From Chytridium lagenaria (taxonomy: Eukaryota > Chytridiomycota > Chytridiomycetes > Chytridiales > Chytridiaceae), in assembly GCA_025449115.1 (NCBI GenBank), contig JAHLKC010000082.1:115119-179118 (forward strand): a DNA stretch of 64,000 bases. Direction: 5' to 3'. Below the pieces are notes generated by a model that ran no database searches, had not been told where the DNA came from, and worked only from the letters and a program-made list of their open reading frames with translations. A program made the position numbers and the translations under genes. How positions within the stretch are numbered: position 1 is the stretch's first letter; each line of letters begins with the position of its first letter. Of the stretch, positions 36,761 through 49,916 are shown piece by piece.

Positions 36761-37576
36761 TGAGAGCGTTTTTTTTATACCTATTAACTCGGGTTGGAAG
36801 GTTGTCTTATATCTTATTTTCTTCTTTTTTGCTTTTTTTCTTTATATTTTATATCATGTCTATGTCTTCTTTCGTTTTTCAGTTCATCTTTTGGTATCTT
36901 TAATATCAGTACACCCTCATTCATCTGTCATTTCCAGCCATCATTTTCTTTTGCTTGATGTTTGCTTTTGTGTCAATATATTAATGTCCCTCCAAGTGTA
37001 TCCGACGTTACTTCACTCTGTTCCCGTGTCCAAATATTATTGAGTTTTTCAACTGCCATTTTCTGGTCAAGTTATTTCTTTATCGGCCGTGTTCACATTG
37101 TTGGGTGAATAGTAGTTCTTTATCGGCGAGGTAAAATTAAATTATATTTAAAACATGGAAAAAGTAATCCATGAAATGCGCTGGTTTCCTGTTATTCGTT
37201 TTTAATTTCCCATGCGCGACCATCGATTTCTTCCGTAAACCTCATCTCTCTTCTCGGGTGTTGTTTTGTTTCTGATTTCTTTCTTCTGTGTCATTATTCG
37301 GAAACAGGCGATTATTCATTGTATGTGCTTGTAGTGTTGTATTTTGTACCTGAAAACAGAACAAAAACTGTCTTTCCCATCATTCGTATGCACATAACTT
37401 AGGTGGGAGAACATATTAAAGATGATGACGGAAGGCAGGAGATCATGATAATAACTATGCCTTGGATGAAGAAAGAAAAGAGAATAGCTTTTGTATTTGA
37501 AGGTAAATGCACGCAACTACAATTGTGCTCATAATCTCACTGAAGAAATAGACACAGTTCGTAAATACCCGCCCAT
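36761..37576. other. Convergent AT-rich intergenic region
   Basis: An 816-bp spacer between the RasGEF stop and the monooxygenase stop. It is T-rich with several short poly-T runs. The open frames in it have no similarity to a known domain. I see no gene. Confidence 0.45.
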
Positions 37577-39895
<2,319 letters not shown>

Positions 39896-40447
39896 TTGCC
39901 TTGGATGATGACAGATGAAGAGGTTGACGAAGATTGGGTGAATGAAAGTGAAACTGGATGGAGGCGTATGTTTCCGGCTAGTCTATGCTACTTGGGAAGT
40001 GGACGAGGAGGGCTCTTTTTATAATCTGTTAAAAAAATCTAAAAAAAAACCATTTAAACCTTCTCGTACGCTTTCAGCTTTTTACCCAGCTTTCTCCTCA
40101 TAGTCAAAGGTTGCCAGTTGGGAGGGACAATCAGACGGGAGCCAATCCAACATGGCCGAACTCCGTCATCACATTTATTTTTTTTTTCTCGGTGATTGCG
40201 TTGTCAAGTTCATCCATTGAGTATTGGAAGACGGCGTTCGGGGCCATTTCGGGGCGGTCCGCTCAATTATCGGAATTCACAACGGGAACACGGGGCTGAT
40301 CGATCTCATTATGGATGTTCTTTCAGTCGCTCATGAGACGGTTGAAAGAGAGACAGAACGTTAAGTTAGTTGGGACTTATGATTTATTGAACAGAAGAAA
40401 GCCGAATGAGTTAAGAATAACAGAAGAAAGCCGTAAGTTCTTTATCT
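39896..40447. other. Intergenic region upstream of the monooxygenase
   Basis: About 550 bp between the monooxygenase start and the peroxidase end, both on the minus strand. It includes an A/T-rich stretch at 40018–40060 and a poly-T run at 40170–40190. No gene or clear motif. Confidence 0.4.
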
Positions 40448-42225
40448 CAGCTAAAGGAAACGATCGCCACGGCAACGACACCAACACAAAAAGCGACCCA
40501 TCCACTACTCATATTCCACCGACGACCGAATGCACCATTATTCTTCACTGAAGTAGTCTCAGTGGGGACAGCTGCCGTTCTAACAGGAATAGTCCCACTC
40601 CAAGTACCTCTTTCACCAAGTCCTTATGGACTCTATATACAAGATGCTCATGTCCATCCCCTCCAAGACCCTTCAATTCCTTCTGCGGCAACCGCGTCAT
40701 GCGGATATACGCCGCATCGAATGCATTGAAAAATGCGCTTTGGCTTGCGGCGAATCGTTCAATGTGGGGACGGAGAGATGCATCAGCAGCCATCGAGCAG
40801 TCAATGTTAGTGACGCAGCGGCCAGAGAGGACTTGTTTAAAAACATCGTTGTCAAAGACGCCAGGGGTGGTGTCAAAGGGTTGGAAAGTTTCGTTCGTGA
40901 GGTGTGGGGAAATGGCTTTGTGGGCGCCACTGTATCCGATTTAAAACAAATGTCAGGAGATCGTTATGAATGCAGGTAAGTGGAATACAGATGATGAAGG
41001 GACAATGGAAATAAGGATGAAAGATTAAGATAAGCTTTGACTGAAAGAAAAGGCTAATTACCCAAGTGAATGTCCTCCAACGACAAGAGCGACCATCTCT
41101 TCATCTGTCATCCCCATCGCCTTAAGCCTAGCCTTTACTTTGGTATAAGGTTCTGTATCCTCCGGAACCCTTCCCTTCGGATCAACAGGCACCGCATTTG
41201 CAATCCTTCCCGCCTCAAAAAACATCTGAGGCCCTCCACAATGAGCAACACTAACCGCCCCCCCGAGCGCAATCAAATCAGGATCACTCAGCGACTTGTT
41301 CTTGTTGAAGATAAACGCTGTCGCAATCGAGTTATTGATCCCAATGTGTTCCTTCTTATCGAGCATGTGAACAAGGGAACCATCCGCTCCACCGGGATTG
41401 GCGGCGGAGGGATCGAATGTAGCAAAATCGTGAAAGACGGCTCGGAGCCAGAGGGCGGCGAGGTTTTGGGAGGGATCGGTGTTTTTCATGTGGATTTCAT
41501 TCTTCATGCACCCGCCTGGAAGGTCAAGGGCGTCGGTGAGGATGGAAGCGGCTTCACGGACATTTTCGTTAAGAACGGTGGCCCCTGGTGCGAGAGTTGC
41601 GACGGTAGATCGAGTGGTTGTGGGAAGAGGAGGTTCTTCTGGAAGGTTTGCAGGTCTTGTACCAATGATCATGTCGGCGCATTGGTAGAGGTCGATGGTT
41701 GGACTAAAGTGGCAGACGGTTTGGAGAGTGGCGTTGCGACCAGGTTGGAGATCTGAGGCGGGGACGCCTGAAAAATCCAATTGGATGGTGTACTTGGTGT
41801 TCATTTGTGCGTTGGGCTGTTCGCCGAGCTTGTAAGGGAAGGAGGTTGGGTTGCTGCCAAACCCAAGAAAGACTTCGACGTTGCCATCCCAGTAGAGCTG
41901 CACCTCCACAGATCCTTCTATAATTTGTAATGAAATGTAAAAAAGGGTGGTTAGATGCTTGTTTTGGAGGAAGCGACGAATAAAGAGTGCCGTTGTAGGT
42001 TTGAGAAATGGTGTAGCACTTACGCAACGTATCAGAATAGATGCGCCGAGCTTGGACTTGTTCGAAACCACCACAAGGCCCAATCCTTTGCTGGTCTATG
42101 GAGACGCCTCGTGGGATCGGCCTTGTGAGTTCATAGTGCGCGCTGACGGTGGATACGAGGGTAGAGAATAGAATGGCCAAGACGACGGCACTGGTCATCA
42201 ATAATGGCCTCGCATAAAATGCCAT
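40448..42225 (-). CDS. Secreted BIM1/X325 copper domain fused to a class II-like heme peroxidase
   Basis: The start at 42225 opens a signal peptide ending VSA, so mature protein begins HYELTRPIPRGV: an N-terminal histidine as in X325/BIM1 proteins, followed by GPCGGF, VEVQLYWDGNVEVFLGFG, FPYKLGEQP and CHFSPTIDLYQCAD. After a linker (TRSTVATLAPGA) comes a heme peroxidase: distal LRAVFHDFATF, GGADGSLVHMLD, ALGGAVSVAHCGGPQ, and proximal VVGGHSLG, which continues after an intron (40930–41061) as GAHKAISPHLT, then QPFDTTPGVFDNDVF as in class II enzymes. The frame closes at 40551, but a one-base shift near 40580 opens a tail ending in a hydrophobic segment (WVAFCVGVVAVAIVSFS, stop 40448), which fits a GPI anchor. 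X325 binds copper; the peroxidase would use H2O2. Whether they act together is unknown. The neighbouring divergent gene encodes the stand-alone X325 version. Confidence 0.85.
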
Positions 42226-42796
42226 GAGGAATTCAGGAAGAGTAAATTGGGAGTTGGAGCAAGTATGTGATGTAGACGATGAGGATGCAAAGGTGATGGA
42301 TGAGGAAAAAGTAGAAAGAAAGAAGCTTTTCTGAACATTTCCATTTTAAATATTTTTTTGAATTTATTATGTATTGTTATTTTTCACTTGAATAAATTAA
42401 TAAAATCTGGGTGAACGCCTCCAAGCAGAAAATAAAAAAGTTTTAAAAAAGAAACTCTCCGATGCTTGAAACCAATCAAAACTCTCTTCAACATTTAAAC
42501 CGTTGTGAGCGACTTTTGCCGCATCCAATAAGAACTCTCTCATCTGATTCTCTTTTTATAGTTTTTGTCTTCTTCAAGGCAAAGCGCCAAGAATAAAGAA
42601 TGGATGCGCCGTTGCTTTTGCCTATTATTATTTACTATCCATGTTCCATTCTTTTATTCCTTTCTTCTTTATTTTTTTTATTTATTATTTAATGCATGCC
42701 GCAATCCATCCTCACACACAAACACACACACATCGGAGAATATTTATTATAATAAATAATATTTATTTAAATAATGATATTTTGAGAAAAGAAAAG

Positions 42797-42858
42797 GAGA
42801 GAAAGAAAGAAAGAAAGAAAGAAATAAAGAAAGAAAGAAAGAAATAAATAAATAAATG
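42797..42858. repeat. GAAA/TAAA microsatellite
   Basis: Tandem AAAG/GAAA units that grade into TAAA units at the right end. Simple-sequence repeat in the divergent promoter region; length is likely polymorphic. Confidence 0.9.
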
Positions 42859-43034
42859 AATAAAAAGTAATTAGGGTATGCAGAAAATGAATAATAATAA
42901 TATTGATTAAGAAAAGGTAAAATATAAATGAATGAGGGTGGGGTCAGACTGTCAGATATCTTTCTTTTTATTTTTTTATTTTTTTATTTTATTTTTTTTC
43001 TTGCTTCTTTTCAGCCCATCAACATCCTCTCGCC

Positions 43035-43042
43035 TATAAATA
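43035..43042 (+). promoter_or_regulatory. TATA box of the stand-alone BIM1-like gene
   Basis: TATAAATA lies 95 bp upstream of the ATG at 43137, followed by pyrimidine-rich sequence (CACCTCTCCCCCCTTTT) and a CCATCACCACTTC-like leader. This is the usual fungal layout for a strongly expressed gene. Confidence 0.6.
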
Positions 43043-43136
43043 AACGCACCTCTCCCCCCTTTTATCTCTAACCAACATCACCACTTCAAAGTCCTCATTG
43101 TTTCGTCTTAATCTTTACTCCTCAAAAACATAAACC

Positions 43137-44137
43137 ATGAAGGCCTCTTCCATCTTCGCCGTTCTTCTTATGGCTCTGGGTGCCAACGCTCACTTCGAGC
43201 TCACTCGTCCTGCCCCTCGTGGTGTCAGCCAGGCACTTCAAAGAAACGGTCCTTGCGGTGGTAAGAATCCGTTTGCTACCGATGCACATCTCTATACCTT
43301 TACGTATCCTATCTCACACATTAGTCTCGTTTCAATTCTTTGATTCAAATAGGTTTCAACGCCGTCCAGACCTCCCGTGTTGCCATCTCAAGCCTTGGTA
43401 AGCCGACCAATTTTATTTACTTTGCATTGCAACCTTCAACAGAGAAGCCGTTGTACCATATGCTTACCACTGTTTCTTTTTACTTTGTTTCCAAAACAGG
43501 CGGATCCATTGATGTCCAACTCTACTGGGACGGAGCCATCGAAGTCTTTCTCGGCTTTGGCGACAATCCCTCCACCTTTCCTTACAAACTCGGGGAACGC
43601 CCCGGTGTCAAGGGTGGCAACAAGTACACCATCCCAGTCGAATTTTCCAGCGTTCCAAGCAGTATTTTACAAAACGGCGCAAAGGCAACCATTCAAGTGA
43701 TATGCCATTTCAGTCCCACCATTGATCTCTACCAATGCGCTGACGCCACCATCGACAATGCTAGGCCTGTTGACCCTGCTCCGACCAGCGTTGCTCCTTC
43801 ATCGTCTGTAGCAGTCGTTGTCCCACCTCCGTCAACTTCCACTGGTGCTGCCGTTCCCCCTCCCACCTCCTCTGCATCTGCTGACCATGACCACGACGAC
43901 CACGACGACCACAACGACCATGATCACAGCCATGGCACAGCAACAAAGCCTGCTACCAGCTCTTCCTCTGCCACCACCGTCACGACCGGTAATCTCCCCG
44001 TCACTACAAGTACATCCGTCGCCTCTGCGCCATCCAATCTTGTGACTGCGGGTGCCTCTTCTGTCAGCGTTGGCATGATCGGCTCTTTTGGGAGTGCCAT
44101 TGCGGCATTTGCTATCGTTGGAGCCATGTTCTTCTAA
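43137..44137 (+). CDS. BIM1-like copper-binding (X325) GPI protein
   Basis: Three exons: 43137–43260, 43353–43397 and 43500–44137. The signal peptide MKASSIFAVLLMALGANA is cut before HFELTRPAPRGV, so the mature N-terminal histidine is free to form a copper brace. GPCGGF, VQLYWDGAIEVFLGFGDNPS, FPYKLGERPG and CHFSPTIDLYQCAD match the X325/BIM1 family, LPMO-like proteins that bind copper and, in Cryptococcus, help import it. The core is followed by a Ser/Thr/Pro linker, a striking His/Asp tract (DHDHDDHDDHNDHDHSHG) that could bind Cu or Zn, and a hydrophobic C-terminus typical of a GPI anchor (…IGSFGSAIAAFAIVGAMFF). Cell-surface copper capture is the most likely role. It is divergently paired with the X325–peroxidase fusion. 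Confidence 0.9.
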
Positions 44138-44246
44138 ACAGTCTGCATCGTTACCTACGTTTTTTGACCTCTTGTTTTGGTTCAGCTTATCAAAGATACT
44201 TCTTCGTTCATGATTGCTCTGTTATATTTTCTTTCGTCCCTCACCA

Positions 44247-44314
44247 CCGCCCGTGTTGAGCATGTTTTCACCTATGTGTTTCCGCCCGTGTTGAGCATGT
44301 TTTCACCTATGTGA
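44247..44314 (+). repeat. 35-bp tandem duplication in 3' region
   Basis: Two near-identical copies of a 35-bp unit starting CCGCCCGTGTTGAGCATG (first at 44247, second at 44282) lie just after the BIM1-like stop codon, probably in its 3' UTR. No coding role. Confidence 0.8.
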
Positions 44315-45690
44315 TTTTGCACATAAGTTTACGGAGTAAAAGTGAAAATAAAAAACACTCGAACCCTCATTGCATTTAGCGCTTTGAATATAGCTTTGAA
44401 GATATTCAGGTTTCTCTGCCTTCTTGCGGTACCTCATTTTCCCTTTTTTGTCTTTTTCTTTTTTTTATAAAGTGACGCATGCTGTGCTTTCAAAAGGATT
44501 CTCGATATAGACACAGCCTATCAGATTTCTCTCATGCTGTGGGTCCAATCGCAAAACTCCCTCATTCTAATAGATACTTAGAAACACAGAAACCGGCTAA
44601 AGTGTGAAAGGAACGGAACTTCAGTTTTCGTCAATGTCATATATCAATGACAGATCATACACAGAAGCAAACGATGGTCGAATCTTGAAACTTGGCCCAC
44701 TCTGTTATTAATTCCTCGCCAAACAGATGTACACATTGAAACCGGAGATACCTCATCCTAAGGCGGTGAATGCGAAATAAACATTTCGTCCTCGACGAGT
44801 CTAATTGATGGACAGGAAGGGTCATAAGTTCAGCAATGAGTAATTCAGGGGGAGTTGTAACATAACAACCTGATCATGAAGGACAACTTAACGTAAATTT
44901 AGTTGTCATAGAACGAAATAATATTTTTGGCCAGCTTTAATATTTTTAATCCGCCTTTTCAATTTGGCTCTTATAATGTCTATGGCAGCTGTGAGCCTAT
45001 GACATCAACATTAATTAAGCTTAGGATGTCGTTTCTGTTGAAGTGCAATATTATTATTGACGCGTCGCACTCTTCTATAATTCGACGCATCTGCAGCATT
45101 TTTATTTTCATCGCTCGTGCTGTATTTGTTCGTCTATTAATAATTTCTTTTCTGTCCCTATGACGTTCTTCGTCATATGATGTTTCTTTCGTATTATTCT
45201 TTGACGGACTGACTACACATTCTCCCTGTCTGTTTCATTAGTTTACATTATGTTTTCTTCGATTTATATAATTGGCAGGATGACGTTTCTATATATAAGA
45301 AGGTTCATTAATTATCTGTTTTATCCGTTAGTTTACGGAGGATTACAGAAGTGTGAAGGAATACAGTTAAACCTTTAGTGAAAAGAGCAATATTTTTATT
45401 ATATGTAAAGTTGCTCGATTTTATTGAATAAAGACAAGATCTAATGAAGAGAACTAAGAAAAGAAAGAAAGCTTATAGCGTTTTAAAGTGAGTTCACTTA
45501 CCCAGTCCGAAGGCATATACCCTGTGAATTTTTATATTATTTTTTTTAGCTGTTCATTTAAAGTGCTTCAATTAAAGTGCTTCAACAATTATGAGCCCCA
45601 CACCTCCCAATCCTTTGATTCCCTTTTACCCCAGCAATTCACTACATAATTCTGCCTATTTCTCTTAAATCTAATCCCTGCTCTCCATCC
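44315..45690. other. AT-rich intergenic region
   Basis: About 1.4 kb of AT-rich sequence between the gene-rich left part and the transposon-rich right part. I see no convincing gene. Short open frames lack any recognisable domain. Confidence 0.5.
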
Positions 45691-45697
45691 TGAAGAA

Positions 45698-46455
45698 ATG
45701 GCCCTACCCGCTCCAATCGTCCAGGTAACTTTTGCTCCAAACAACTTGCTCCGCCGTCAGCAAAGGAAACTGATATATTCCTTGATATCAATACTTTCAG
45801 CTCTGCAACTGGCAATCTTCCCTGATATCAATACTTTCAGCTCTACAACTAACAAATTCTGTTTGTAATTCAGAAGGCGCATGACCACTGCGCTTGATGC
45901 AAAGAATTTTACGTTCTCTTGATGGTTAGCAGGTTCCAGCTGAACAAAGTGCCCATTGCTGAACTCAAAGCAAAAGCCAAGAAGCGAGACCAAATGGCCA
46001 ACAACAAGCTTGCGGTGGCCATGTTTAAGCTCTCAAAGAAGCAACTCTAGATGGTCTTTGATATAAAATTTATTCCAAGGTGATTTGGAACACCCTTGTT
46101 TCTGTTTCGCAGTGTCAAGACAGTTAAGAAGTCATGCAACTTTGCCGCCAGCTGTCTCACTCAAGCCAAACATTTGGCTCAGATTGCGCAAATTGCCCAG
46201 AAGTATAACATAATCTCTGCCAACAAGATCAGTACCAAGGAACACATCGTTGCTTTACTTCAATCCCTACCTCGTGATAATCCCAACTGGTCTGCCCTCA
46301 AGACCTTCCTTGAAAGCATTCTTGTGGTCCCGTGTGTTGGTGTTGCTGATGTTGTGACATTATCTCTCTTGTTGGGAAGGGTTTGCCTTCCATATGCAAA
46401 TGATAGAAGACATATTGGGTCGTCAGAGTTCCATTACTCAGCTACATTTCTTTAA
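45698..46455 (+). pseudogene. Unidentified coding-like relic
   Basis: A short frame begins MALPAPIVQ at 45698. A second piece near 45960 reads VPIAELKAKAKKRDQMANNK, and a third (46096–46455, no ATG) contains QIAQKYNIISANKIS and LLQSLPRDNPNWSALKTF. The third resembles the helical part of retrotransposon gag (UBN2) proteins only vaguely. The pieces are in different frames with no clean splice sites, so this is probably decayed transposon sequence. I do not recognise the family. A direct repeat (TGATATCAATACTTTCAGCT, twice, near 45783 and 45821) sits inside it. Confidence 0.3.
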
Positions 46456-49400
46456 TCAGTTTTGCAAAGTCCTCTGCTTGCTGCCCAGCTCAGGATGACC
46501 TCCTGGCGCTGGACGGCAGTTTTAAAGGATCTGCCAGAGTTGTATCGTTTTTGAGTTGTTCTTTTAAAGATTATGTTCTCAACTTAGTGAATAAAGACTA
46601 TCATTAGTACCAAACAAGTATGTCCTGCATCCCAGGTACCCTAGGTGGGAGTTGCTGGAGACAATCAATCATGTCTTGCCTGCAGTATGCAACCTTTTTA
46701 CTGTTTTGTTTGTGCACTAATCCAACTAAGCCTCAACCAATGGGAGGCCAATATTTCCTTGCTATATGGGAAAAGTCGTAATTATAGGGGGTTGGAAAGG
46801 TAATGATATCTTGCCTGCACACAGCATCTTTCAACAGCTATATGACTTCTGTAGGTGCCAGCCGGGCTGGTCCAACAAATACCACTGACGCTTTGACTTT
46901 TGAACAAGTTATAGGCCTTCTGGTCTGTTTAAACTACTTTTGCCAGGCTCTTTAATGCCTTCGAAAAAAAGGAATATGTAATTGATCTTGTTTGTACAGG
47001 GCAGTTCACATTGGTATTAAAGTTTAGAGAGAATGCGCGATAGATATTGCAGAGAGAGGGGGAAAGTGATCCCTTTTATAGTCATTTCTAATAAAAGTCC
47101 TCTGGGAACTTAAACTGTACTTCTCACTCAGATGCTGAGAATTGATGGGATATTTCCATATAACGCCTTTTGGTGGCGCTTCTCAGCTTCTCTCGCTTCT
47201 CACGGTGGCTGTGACATATGCTGACATATGTTGTTACACATGATAAGCATGTGTAAGAGCCCGGGGGTCTGCCGCAGGGTCTATCCCAGGGTGCGATAGA
47301 CACCGGGAGAGACGCCTGAGGGTTCAGGACCCTGGGGAGGTGATTCAGGGTGCTTGGAGCGACGTCCCCAGGGTGCAGGACCCTGGGAGCGGGACCCTGA
47401 CGCGCTGACCCAAGGGTGCGGGACATAATCACGCGTGCTCGGAGCTGAGATCTATAGTATACATTCTGGTCGTTGGGTTAACTTGATCTATCGGCATTCC
47501 GCAACGTAGCAAAACTGCAACTCTTAGTCATTTGGCGTACCGCAATAACAAGTTGAGTTTTGCTACAGTGTTAAAGCTGATATGTGATCATGTTAAATAC
47601 AAGTCAAGCGTGAATGTAGATCTATAACGTGCAACGTAAAGGTCGTTCTCTCTGGTTCAGTCAGGTGAACATGTTCAATGGATGAACATCATGAATCGCA
47701 AAGTAAGAGTTTATTGAATTGTTATAACAATACAACAGAGATTCAACAATTGGGGGGGACAAAGAGGAGAGCAAGAGGAGGAGATGCCACTGTACAAGGG
47801 TCTGCAGGTGATCTGAGACAGCTTTGCTGTGTAAGATGGTAGTTTGAAGCGTTGACGTTGTCCTTAATTCAGTGTTTTCAAACATATAGGATCATTGAAC
47901 TCACTATTTATCTCCCTTTGCGGAAGGCCTTCTATAAGCCATTTGAACACTTCTTTCTGGGAGTCTTTGCTAAGATTTGAGTCATCATTTATTACATCAA
48001 CCTCCATCATCTCAAGTTGAAAGTTCTGCGTATTTTTGCAGCGTAAAATTTGTTGTCCAATGATCAAGCATCTAAATATAACTATTTCAGTGCAAACACC
48101 TTTTATGTCCTAAACTGTTAAAGAGAATGATGTGTGTTGCATTGATAAGCGTTTTGTGGGATATTGTTATATAACTGCATAACGTAAATGTACAATATCA
48201 AAATGTATCTGTTGGTGTAAAATAAAACACAATGGTATGCAGGTGCACTCAGAGAAAAATTACTGTAACTCCATTCTAACACCATTTTAATTTTCTAGTC
48301 TGCAACAAAGCAAAAAACAGGTTAAAACCAAGTTACAACTGAATATTGAGGAATTTCGTACAAGAAGGCCATTGTAATTCCATAGTAACGTTGCTGTGAT
48401 CAATGCAGGAGCTAGTTGCCACTTCATTTCTCGCTCGTTTCAACCAAATTTTTATGCCCATTTTCCTGAAATTTCATTCAAATATTAATTTACGTTACTT
48501 TTTTATTTACACATTTATTACGTGTTGGTACTAAACATGCTATATCAAAGACTACAGGGTGCAAGCAAAACTTTTGGGGTGGAGAAAGGGTTGAATAACC
48601 AATAAACAAAGATGATATAGATAACAAGATCATGTCAAAAAAGAAAAAACAAACTTCAATAAAGCAATAGATGCAATGTACCCGCTGGTCCTCATCTAGC
48701 TTGAGGACCCGCTCCACTTTAAAATTCCGTAATGCTCTTGCCTAGTAATGTACATTTCCTAACATTAATTAAAAGACAATATAATCATAAACCTTAAAAA
48801 TGTCCTCAAGGGGTTTCACCCCAAAAGCTGTTGTTTGGGCGGTATTCTTACCTGGCATACTGCGGGGTCTAAACTGAAATGCGCGTGCACGGGGTGTTCC
48901 GGTGCAAAAACTTAAGCCGAAGTTTTTGTTAAGGTGGTAAAAATATTGTTATCCGCAAAAAAAAAATGGCGCCTATTTGAACTCTTCTGGCCCAATATCC
49001 GAAAAGTTCAGAGAAACCAATAACCAGAACCACCAAAAGTGACCTGAGCCCACCAAAAAAAAACAGGGTCTCAAGCTATATACACTCACCAAAATACAAC
49101 AAAAACCGATTTTTCTAACACCTGGGGGTCTTCACCTGCGGAAGTCTTGTTACTGAACCTGGGAGCAAGCCAAGAGGGCGCCAAGAAGCCATTCTGAATG
49201 AGGTTGGGAGAGGATGCCAAAGTCTGTAGCAGCAAGGTACTTTGGATATAGAAGGGTAGCGACTTCTGCAGTGCTTAACCTTTTGTGGTAAAATGTGTGC
49301 TTCTTCCCTGGAGGGACGAGTAAATTTAGTATGATTTACTCCAAGATCGGGGCCCCTTCACAAGAAGTCCACATGGCAGGTTATTTTTTTAATGTCAGGA

Positions 49401-49916
49401 ACTTGTTGCTTCACATTGTGCAAACATAAAACAGTGAGTTTTTGCATAAAATGAGGAAGATATGGGCTTTCCTTTCCAGATAGTTTATGAGGTCATCCTG
49501 TCATCAAAGAAGACCCAAATTTGGTATCAGGAAGCTGCAACTTGTGTAGCATATGCTGGGACATGTGGCAGCTGAATTTGCCAGGTTAACGGCTTGGTTC
49601 AAAGCCCCAAACCCAGGTACTCTAATTCGGTGAGCTCTTTCTTAATGGTTTTCTGTGTAAATCTTGACAGATTTATTTCTCAAAAATTATCAAAATCATA
49701 ATTGACTATCAGTGACTTTGTACGAAGTTCATATTCCTAAAGCCTTGATGTTGGCACTTCGCTATGGTCCCTATACCTTTGTGTAACTGATAGACGTGTT
49801 CTGACGCGTCAAGCAGATTCAGTTACTTCTCCTCTTCATTCGCTGTCAGACAGTTTTTCTCTGAGTTGTTTGTTTACTCTTTTATGTTAATTTTTGTCTA
49901 AGTCTTTTACCCTCTC
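46456..49916. other. Long AT-rich non-coding region
   Basis: About 3.5 kb with no supported gene. Points of note: a GC-rich block with repeated CCCTGGG/AGGGTGC words (47255–47425), and a hairpin-rich stretch (48805–48945) whose TTCTTACCTGGCA resembles the 5' end of U1 snRNA. The rest shows short, frame-broken open stretches typical of decayed transposons. Confidence 0.5.
47255..47425 (+). repeat. GC-rich cluster of CCCTGGG / AGGGTGC words
   Basis: In an otherwise AT-rich region, AGGGTGC occurs four times (about 47288, 47347, 47370, 47413) and GGACCCTG three times (about 47327, 47378, 47392). The spacing is irregular, so it is not a simple tandem array. Origin unknown. Confidence 0.55.

Larger units (their letters stand above)
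42226..43136. promoter_or_regulatory. Shared divergent promoter region of the two X325 genes
   Basis: 911 bp between the start codons of the fused and the stand-alone X325 genes. It contains a GAAA-type microsatellite (42797–42858), AT-rich tracts, and a TATA box for the plus-strand gene. Co-regulation of the pair (for instance by copper) is plausible but no copper-response element was identified. Confidence 0.5.

Noticed and set aside
43729..43946. Minus-strand frames rich in Trp/Ser or His/Gly opposite the BIM1-like His/Asp tract
   Set aside because: Antisense shadow of the GAC/CAC repeats in the real gene.
48490..48717. Minus-strand frame near 48.6 kb
   Set aside because: AT-rich, no motif, no splice context.
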